NCBI GenBank assembly: GCA_030591745.1
Contig: JAUVAM010000056.1
Coordinates: 1 to 10,466 of the forward strand
Source of the DNA: Deltaproteobacteria bacterium
GTDB lineage: Bacteria > Myxococcota > B64-G9
Reading direction: 5' to 3'
Length of the DNA: 10,466 nucleotides
Position 1 is the stretch's first letter; every line of letters starts with the position of its first letter. A model generated the notes under the pieces. The model did no database searches. It was not told the origin of the DNA and saw nothing but the letters and a program-made list of their open reading frames with translations. The position numbers were made by a program, and so were the translations under genes. This document shows, piece by piece, positions 1 to 5,300 of the stretch.

Positions 1-183
1 CCGGGCGATGGTCCGCACGAGCACACGGGACTGGCTGCGCTGGTATCCAGTGTCCTCTGTGCCGACCTCACCAGTCCCTGGCCCGAAGGATTTTGCAGGC
101 TTGAGCCCCCAAGGGAATCGCTTGGGGCCGCAGCCCGCCAAGCACAGCGCAACGATCATCACAAAAATACTTGTCCATCTCAT
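1..183 (-). CDS. Partial lipoprotein, N-terminal 61 residues only
   Basis: Reading the minus strand from ATG at 183 gives an open frame of 61 codons to the left edge of the window, so the gene is cut by the window and not necessarily broken. The N-terminus is a clear lipoprotein signal: MRWTS, a hydrophobic stretch (IFVMIVALC), then the lipobox L15-A16-G17-C18. The mature part begins CGPKRFPWG and is Gly/Pro/Thr-rich with no domain I recognise. An AAGGA ribosome site lies about ten bases upstream. It sits 68 bases after the stop of the ArnA-like gene on the same strand, with a perfect 8-bp inverted repeat between them, so it is either the next gene of the operon or the first after a terminator. 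Export and lipidation are well supported; the function is unknown. Confidence 0.7.
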   Translation of the reverse strand, partial: MRWTSIFVMIVALCLAGCGPKRFPWGLKPAKSFGPGTGEVGTEDTGYQRSQSRVLVRTIAR

Positions 184-202
184 TTGACTGTTCATCCTTG
201 TT

Positions 203-227
203 AGAGGCCCTTTTTTGTAGGGCCTCT
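203..227. repeat. Perfect 8-bp inverted repeat (hairpin) between two minus-strand genes
   Basis: AGAGGCCC (203-210) and GGGCCTCT (220-227) are exact reverse complements separated by a nine-base loop, TTTTTTGTA. It lies 25 bases past the stop of the ArnA-like gene and ends 19 bases before the lipoprotein ATG. The stem is GC-rich like an intrinsic terminator, but neither strand has a T-tract directly after the stem; the T-run is in the loop. It could be a weak or factor-assisted terminator, an attenuator, or an mRNA-stabilising hairpin. Confidence 0.5.
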
Positions 228-251
228 TATGCTGCGGCGTTTTGCGCAGTG

Positions 252-1322
252 TCAACTTCTCCGCGCAACCTGGCCAATCCTGGCCTGATAGCGATCGATG
301 TAGTCACGAATAATCACGGGAAGCATCTGATCCAGTGAAGTGACAGGCTCCCAGTCCAACAAGCGCCGGGCTTTCTCGATATCGGGCACCCGTTGCTCGG
401 AATCTCCATAACCAGGTCCGTAGAAATCCTCAGCGGTCACCGAGCGGGTTTCGATCTCTCGAGATTCACCGGAAACCTCCCGGTAAGCCGCAACCATCCG
501 ATCCGCCAGTTCCGAGATGGCCAATTCGTTGCCCGGATGCCCGATGTTGATGATCTGACCCCGGCAGGGCTCCGGTCGCTTCAAAACCTGAATGATGGCC
601 TCGGTGAAGTCATCCACGGAAATAAAGGAACGCCGATGCGTACCGCCTTCGACCAACTGCAAGGGCTCTCCCCGCAGCAGGGCGTTGATGAAGCAGGCCA
701 AGACCCGGGGAATCCCCTCGCCGTCCACGCCGGGGATGAAGTCCATACGCGGCCCGATGACGTTGAAGGGGCGAATGATGGAGAAGGCCAGGTCGTGGTG
801 GACACCGCAGGCCCAGATGTATCGCTCCAGGAGCTGCTTGGCGCTGGCGTAGCTCCATCGCTCATGGGAGACCGGGCCGAGCACCAATTGGGTCTCCTCC
901 TCGCGCATGGGTGCCCCCGGCCCTGGCCCCTCCGACGGCGGATTGCCGTAGACTTCACAGGTGGAGAAATGAACAAGTCGACGATGCCGACGGGTGCATA
1001 GATCCACCAGGGGCAACAGATGGGTAAAGTTGGCGTGGATCACCTCCACCGGGCGGGTGTTGTACAAAGAGGGATTGCACATCGCCGTGGTCGACACGAT
1101 GACCTCATGCCGGTCCACGACGGATTCTATGACACCCTTCTCGGCGATGTCGGCCTGTGTACAAACGAGCCTGGGGGATGAAACCGTCAAGCGATCGAAT
1201 GAGGTATCGATGACTTCCAAATGAAAGTCGGTCTCATCCAAGAGTCTCTCCACCAATCGGGATCCCAAAAATCCGCCCCCCCCCAGGACGCAGATCCCAG
1301 AATGTTTCTCGAGGCCTTTCAT
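252..1322 (-). CDS. Extended SDR, ArnA-dehydrogenase-like UDP-sugar decarboxylase/epimerase
   Basis: A 356-residue extended short-chain dehydrogenase/reductase. It matches, along its whole length, the pattern I know for the C-terminal UDP-glucuronate oxidative decarboxylase domain of ArnA: Gly-rich NAD loop GGGGFLG (14-20), FSTCEVYG (119-126), LGPVSHERWSY then the YxxxK pair Y158/K162, KQLLERYIWA (162-171), IIRPFNVIGPRMD, EGGTHRRSFI, GQIINIGHPGNE, and the late GYGDSEQRVPDIEKARR (304-320) whose R311 matches the catalytic Arg of ArnA. The ArnA formyltransferase domain is absent. The active-site Ser of the T-S-E triad is Cys here (T121-C122-E123). It probably acts in the cytoplasm on a UDP-sugar, either decarboxylating UDP-glucuronate or performing a related 4-keto step; the exact substrate is inferred. 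AAGGA precedes the ATG by six bases. The start lies 15 bases after the upstream gene's stop, consistent with an operon. A G9 run encodes the Gly loop. Confidence 0.85.
   Translation of the reverse strand: MKGLEKHSGICVLGGGGFLGSRLVERLLDETDFHLEVIDTSFDRLTVSSPRLVCTQADIAEKGVIESVVDRHEVIVSTTAMCNPSLYNTRPVEVIHANFTHLLPLVDLCTRRHRRLVHFSTCEVYGNPPSEGPGPGAPMREEETQLVLGPVSHERWSYASAKQLLERYIWACGVHHDLAFSIIRPFNVIGPRMDFIPGVDGEGIPRVLACFINALLRGEPLQLVEGGTHRRSFISVDDFTEAIIQVLKRPEPCRGQIINIGHPGNELAISELADRMVAAYREVSGESREIETRSVTAEDFYGPGYGDSEQRVPDIEKARRLLDWEPVTSLDQMLPVIIRDYIDRYQARIGQVARRS
1276..1284. repeat. C9/G9 homopolymer inside the Rossmann loop of the ArnA-like gene
   Basis: Nine C on the plus strand (nine G in the coding strand) encode the Leu-Gly-Gly-Gly part of the NAD-binding loop around codons 13-16. 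The frame is intact at this length; gain or loss of one base would frameshift the gene after about 15 residues. Confidence 0.9.
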
Positions 1323-1337
1323 GTTTTTCCTTTACAC

Positions 1338-2411
1338 TCAGAACCAAGAGGTTTGAACCCCCAACCCCACCGTCCAGCTATCCATACGCTGAAACGAAAA
1401 TGGGGAGGAGGCCGATATCATGACGGCGAGGTAATCCGATGACCACTCGAGCCCCAAGGTGGGGCTGATCGTGAACATCTCGGGCAGGGTCATCACATCC
1501 ACGTTGCGCTCCCGATCACTCATGAAACGACCGGTGAAGGTCACGCCGGCCGAGGGCACCAGCGACCCCAGCAGATAACCGAGATGCATGTACCCGGAGG
1601 CGCTCGGCGCCCGGAAATCGCCCACGCTGTTTTCCCAACCGCCGTATCCCAGGGTGCCCCCGAAGATCATCAAACCCCAGTCAAAATCCATGGTGTACTC
1701 GGTGGTCAGAGACAATCCCATCACCCCCGAACCAAGCTGTTGGCGCTGCGGCAAGATGACGCCTTTTCTCACCGCATCATGGGCCCCAAGGGGAGCCGTG
1801 AACGCCAAAGTCAAACTGTAGGCATTGGTGATGCCCAGTTTCCGGGTCGCTTCCAGACTCAGGTCGCCAAAGCCGGGCAGATAGGCTTCGTGGTCCACAC
1901 CGAAGGCATCCACCGTCTCGACATTGTAAAGAAAGGGCATCGTGGCCGCCACCGACCATTTGTAACCCAGATTGGTGGCCAGCCGGGTGCTGAAAGACAG
2001 CGAGTTGCTTCCGTCCAGGTAGGTGTTCTGACTGGCCATCATCTGCACATCGACCAGCCCCCCGGTCACACCACGACCCACCCACTTGAATCCACCGCCC
2101 GTGGCCGTGGCACCGCTCACCCCGCATCCACCCACGCTTGTCCAACTGGCAAGACCCGGTCCGGACTCACGGACCTTCAACAACCAATCCGGAGCAGAAG
2201 CCTCGCGGGATGCAAGCCCCTCCGAAGAGACCCGGTCCAAGAGGGCCTCCGTCTCTTGAGTCAATTCTTCCGATTCGCTCCGCGCCACGAAGTCGTCCAG
2301 CACCGGCAGCATCAAGGCCGCCGTGACGACCAGCAGCGAGAGCAAAACCACCAGCCTGGGCAATTGTCTCCACTTGCTTGTTCGCGGGCGATTTCCGGGT
2401 GGAGATTCCAT
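1338..2411 (-). CDS. Predicted outer-membrane beta-barrel protein
   Basis: A 357-residue protein. A basic N-terminus (R8, R10, K13, R15, R19) leads into one hydrophobic segment, about residues 20-38, that could be a long signal peptide or an anchor. Residues 44-85 are polar, with acidic and Ser/Leu-rich character suggesting a short helical linker. From about 110 to the end there are many alternating-hydrophobic, Gly/aromatic-rich strands with turns such as DGSNS, GVDHEAY and SDRERN, and the chain ends GLGVQTSWF, with the terminal Phe typical of barrels inserted by BamA. The overall look is that of the transporter/MetA-pathway-type barrels, but I cannot name a family with certainty. It lies 35 bases after the TolB-like gene and 15 before the ArnA-like gene in the same direction, so it probably supplies the outer-membrane component of this operon. 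The ribosome site is only a weak GGAAAG. Confidence 0.7.
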   Translation of the reverse strand: MESPPGNRPRTSKWRQLPRLVVLLSLLVVTAALMLPVLDDFVARSESEELTQETEALLDRVSSEGLASREASAPDWLLKVRESGPGLASWTSVGGCGVSGATATGGGFKWVGRGVTGGLVDVQMMASQNTYLDGSNSLSFSTRLATNLGYKWSVAATMPFLYNVETVDAFGVDHEAYLPGFGDLSLEATRKLGITNAYSLTLAFTAPLGAHDAVRKGVILPQRQQLGSGVMGLSLTTEYTMDFDWGLMIFGGTLGYGGWENSVGDFRAPSASGYMHLGYLLGSLVPSAGVTFTGRFMSDRERNVDVMTLPEMFTISPTLGLEWSSDYLAVMISASSPFSFQRMDSWTVGLGVQTSWF

Positions 2412-2446
2412 GCATTCTTTCCGTTTTCCGACCGGTCAAAGACGGG

Positions 2447-3469
2447 TCAGTTGCCTGTCAAAAACAAATGCGGCCAGCGATCGTTGCCCGAATGAAAGGT
2501 CAAACGTGTGGCTTCCTCGGCCGGCCGGCCAATTTCCCAAATAAAGATATCGTAGTCGGCCACGTCGTGGTCATGACCGCGCCGGGTGGCCGCCCACACC
2601 AACCACTTGCCGTCCGAAGTCATCTGAGGGAAGTACTCGTGGGATTGGCGACCAGGGATATCGATGAACTTCATTTCCTCGTACTCGTATTCCTTGGCGG
2701 GCTTGCATCCGGTCACCGGGATGCTGAACGCCTCGCTGCCGCCGTTGCCCGATGGGTTGATCCTATAGATTCGCTTGCCGTCCGGATGCCAATTGATCTG
2801 ACATCCCTGGCCGGTCGGCACCCATGACTTGTTCTCCAAATCAAACAGGCCGGTCGCACGACGAGCGCCACGCAGGGTAATGGCCAGGCACTTGCCGTCG
2901 GGGGAAAGCTGCGGTTGCTGCAAGTCGGCTCCACCCAGGCTTTCTTCTTTTTTGCTGTCCAAGATGAGGGTCTCTTCATCGCCCCCCAAGTCTTTTTCGA
3001 AGACCTGGGTTCCCCGGTTGAACATGATCTTGTTCTCGCCTACCCAGGTTCCCCAACAGGCATCCTTGGCCACCATTTTCAGGTCCTTGCCCTCCGGATC
3101 GATGGTGAACAGGTTCCACTTAAAATGCCGATTGGCGTCCCTTTCATAAACCCATCCCTTTTTGGATCGGCAAAAGAGAATCCGCTTGCCGTCCGGGGAA
3201 AAACGGGAGAACCAATCAACGGTCTCGCCCTGGGTGATCATTTTAATGTTCGAGCCGTCCGGGTTCATCACGACCAAGTTGTGGTTGCCCGCCCGAGAAC
3301 TCGACCAGACGATTTTGCCCTTCACCTTTTCGCCGATCCGGGTCATGGCGGCCCGTTCGGCCTCGCCGATGTCCTCTTGGGTTCCGGTACTCGGTCGGCC
3401 GCTGATGGCCGCGCAAGACCCCAAGGCCAAGCACATAATGCACGAAAGAAGTTGGGTCACTTTGCTCAT
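2447..3469 (-). CDS. TolB-like PD40 beta-propeller lipoprotein
   Basis: A 340-residue lipoprotein. The signal peptide MSKVTQLLSCIMCLAL ends in the lipobox L16-G17-S18-C19. The mature part carries repeated PD40/WD40-like strand motifs of the TolB propeller kind: NLVVMNPDGSNIKMIT, FSRFSPDGKRILF, NLFTIDPEGKDLKMV, QPQLSPDGKCLAI, INWHPDGKRIYRI, QMTSDGKWLVWAA and a closing ATRLTFHSGNDRWPHLF. These are the 'xSPDGKxI' and 'DIFxxDxDG' hallmarks. Such propellers usually act as periplasmic or surface protein-interaction platforms; no enzyme signature is visible. It lacks the N-terminal domain of true TolB, so it should not be named tolB. Its AGGAG ribosome site overlaps the TAG stop of the preceding SDR gene (12-base gap), which suggests translational coupling, and that stop is in the same frame as this start. 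Confidence 0.85.
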   Translation of the reverse strand: MSKVTQLLSCIMCLALGSCAAISGRPSTGTQEDIGEAERAAMTRIGEKVKGKIVWSSSRAGNHNLVVMNPDGSNIKMITQGETVDWFSRFSPDGKRILFCRSKKGWVYERDANRHFKWNLFTIDPEGKDLKMVAKDACWGTWVGENKIMFNRGTQVFEKDLGGDEETLILDSKKEESLGGADLQQPQLSPDGKCLAITLRGARRATGLFDLENKSWVPTGQGCQINWHPDGKRIYRINPSGNGGSEAFSIPVTGCKPAKEYEYEEMKFIDIPGRQSHEYFPQMTSDGKWLVWAATRRGHDHDVADYDIFIWEIGRPAEEATRLTFHSGNDRWPHLFLTGN

Positions 3470-3478
3470 GATTCGGCT

Positions 3479-3483
3479 CTCCT
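3479..3483 (-). promoter_or_regulatory. Ribosome site overlapping the upstream stop codon
   Basis: On the minus strand AGGAG lies nine bases before the TolB-like ATG (3469) and shares bases with the TAG (3484-3482) ending the SDR gene. This arrangement supports the chosen start and suggests the two genes are translationally coupled. Confidence 0.7.
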
Positions 3484-4393
3484 AAGAGTCGAGCGTTATG
3501 GGAAAACACCTCGAAAAACCTTCACGCACTCCGACGGGATTATATCCGAGATCCCGCCGGGCAGTCGAGCAATCCAGATTGGCGTCCTGGGTGATCCCGG
3601 CGATGGCACTGAGGGTCAGAGGTGGGGTCCGGGTAAACAAGCTGAATCCGTGTGCAATCAACTTGCACCAGGCCACCGGCAGGTGAACAAAGGGTTTGTC
3701 CAGGCCTTTGTGCTTAAGCATCAAGTGCGACAACGCCCGAATGGAAATTTCTTCGCCACCACAAAAATCGTAGGTCTTGTCATGAGCCGCCTGGCAGCCG
3801 GCCAACCGGAGCAAGCCATCCATCAGGTCGTCGGCATGCACTGGATTTTTCAGGGCCCGACCGTCCCCGATGAAAGGCACGAGAGGAAACTTCCGGAGGT
3901 AATCCAAAAACAGCAGGAATTCCTGCCCGCCGTCTTTCTCGTAGACCAAGGTGGGACGCACAATGGTGTAACTCATGCGGTCCCTGCTTGAGACCATGCC
4001 TTCACATGCCCGTTTGGAGCGCGAATAGGGAGTGCTGTGGGGATAGACCACGGAAGCCGAGGAGACATAAACAAAATGCCCGACACCCGCCCTTTCCGCG
4101 CCCTCCAGCATGTGCCGTGTACCCTGAACGTTGACCCGCACAAAGACCTCCGGGTCATGACTCAAGATCACCGCAGCCAAATGATAAACGGTATCCATCC
4201 CATCGAAGACCCCGGCCAAAGAATCCTTCTGCGTGATGTCGCCCTCGACGACATCACAGTCCACCCCATCGAGACGCGATCTCAGGGGGTCGCCCGGCAG
4301 GATCAAGGCGCGCACCCGATGGCCCCTCTCCACAAGCCCTCGGACCAGCCGACTACCCACTGTTCCAGCGCCTCCGGATACCAAGATATTCAT
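3482..4393 (-). CDS. NAD(P)-dependent extended SDR (3beta-HSD / dihydroflavonol-reductase-like)
   Basis: A 303-residue extended SDR when started at ATG 4393. The protein begins MNILVSGGAGTVG, with the Rossmann loop G7-G8-A9-G10-T11-V12-G13. It continues with VVEGDI, DTVYHLAAV (67-75), YVSSASVVYP (109-118), the catalytic YxxxK as Y123 and K127, VRPTLVY (145-151) and NPVHADDLMDGLLRL (183-197). This is the pattern of the 3beta-hydroxysteroid dehydrogenase/dihydroflavonol-4-reductase and hopanoid-associated sugar-epimerase branch; the substrate cannot be read from the sequence. The frame is open upstream to 4468, but that extension adds 25 residues before the nucleotide-binding strand and would overlap the preceding frame; ATG 4393 has GGGAGA just upstream and leaves a 22-base gap. 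With the ArnA-like enzyme it makes two SDRs in one envelope operon. A membrane-associated helix is possible near 239-254 (PVAWCKLIAHGFSLFT). Confidence 0.85.
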   Translation of the reverse strand: MNILVSGGAGTVGSRLVRGLVERGHRVRALILPGDPLRSRLDGVDCDVVEGDITQKDSLAGVFDGMDTVYHLAAVILSHDPEVFVRVNVQGTRHMLEGAERAGVGHFVYVSSASVVYPHSTPYSRSKRACEGMVSSRDRMSYTIVRPTLVYEKDGGQEFLLFLDYLRKFPLVPFIGDGRALKNPVHADDLMDGLLRLAGCQAAHDKTYDFCGGEEISIRALSHLMLKHKGLDKPFVHLPVAWCKLIAHGFSLFTRTPPLTLSAIAGITQDANLDCSTARRDLGYNPVGVREGFSRCFPITLDS

Positions 4394-4415
4394 GCTTCTC
4401 CCAAATTTCCCAATC

Positions 4416-5297
4416 TTAGATTGGGCAAAGACCGAAAAACAGTTCGGAGGCATTGTTGGTCTCATCACATTCGATGCTCATCGCCTCCGGCTCTCCCGGC
4501 GGATTGACCTCGGCCTGGAAAGGGAACCACAGATCCAAACTATTGGCCGGCAGGGTAAAGTCCAAATACACCCGCTGGGATTCCCCTGGCGCCAGAGGCA
4601 TCGTGGTCCAGCCCAGGCCGATCTCTTCTGCCGGGGCGGCGTCGGGCAGGTGGTAGAAAAACACGGGCATGTCGGCGGGCGCAAGGGCCGCGCCCTGATT
4701 TTGCACCCGAACAGACAAGGAGAGTGCGACAGGACACAGGCCTCCTTCAGCCTGGCCATCGACGGCCAGGAGATCGGGTGCGTCGAAGATGCCCTCTGAG
4801 GTCAGTAAACGATTTGAACGGAAGCTGTTCAACTCCGGGTCCAGCCAATTTGGGCTCTGCACCAACGGAATGCCGCCGTCCTCGGTCACGTTGGTCACGT
4901 GATAGGCGAACTGGTTCCAGATGGTCCGGGTGGCCACCCACTGGTTTTGCGAGTCCCCGAAAACCCGGACGCCCTGATGCTGGCCGGTCATGTGAGCGTT
5001 TTCGGAGACCACCACGATCTCGGCGTGATGGTCGCGATCCACATCCACCACCAGTGGGTATTCCCACAGCGTCCCGGAAGAACGTTCGTCCTCATAGATG
5101 ACGGTACCGTCATCACCGCGATAAATCCGCAAGAAAGCCTGGTCGGCATAGACCACTTCGCTTTTTCCGTCCCCCTCAAAGTCGAAAGCCGATGGGTTGG
5201 CATAACCAGAGCCGTCGTCGGTGATCGAAGTCCACAGAATCATGTCGGTCCTGCCCGAAAGGCAATCGGCAGGCACCCCGGAGGGCAAACAATCCAA
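4416..5297 (-). CDS. C-terminal part of the interrupted FG-GAP lipoprotein (propeller end plus CARDB-like domain)
   Basis: This frame continues directly from the 5301-7130 gene: the TAG at 5303-5301 is followed in the same frame by GAC and then the TTG at 5297, with no base gained or lost. The 293 residues hold two further FG-GAP units (AFDFEGDGKSEVVY, about 37-50, and VVDVDRDHHAEIVV, 83-96), the conserved-looking RTIWNQFAYHVTNVTEDGG block (124-142) often seen after such propellers in Cys-rich myxobacterial-type proteins, and a CARDB-like Ig domain (about 189-289: LSVRVQNQGA, then APGESQRVYLDF, ending near CDETNNASE). There is no signal peptide, so on its own it would not be exported. A possible internal restart is ATG 5243 with AGGA five bases upstream. 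Best read as the lost C-terminus of one original gene of about 904 codons, unless the amber codon is read through or is a sequence error. Confidence 0.75.
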   Translation of the reverse strand: MDCLPSGVPADCLSGRTDMILWTSITDDGSGYANPSAFDFEGDGKSEVVYADQAFLRIYRGDDGTVIYEDERSSGTLWEYPLVVDVDRDHHAEIVVVSENAHMTGQHQGVRVFGDSQNQWVATRTIWNQFAYHVTNVTEDGGIPLVQSPNWLDPELNSFRSNRLLTSEGIFDAPDLLAVDGQAEGGLCPVALSLSVRVQNQGAALAPADMPVFFYHLPDAAPAEEIGLGWTTMPLAPGESQRVYLDFTLPANSLDLWFPFQAEVNPPGEPEAMSIECDETNNASELFFGLCPI

Positions 5298-5300
5298 GTC

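Noticed and set aside
3482..4468. Longer SDR form starting at 4468
   Set aside because: The extra 25 residues precede the Rossmann strand, overlap the preceding coding frame by 53 bases, and the internal ATG at 4393 has a ribosome site and starts the family normally (MNILVSGGAG).
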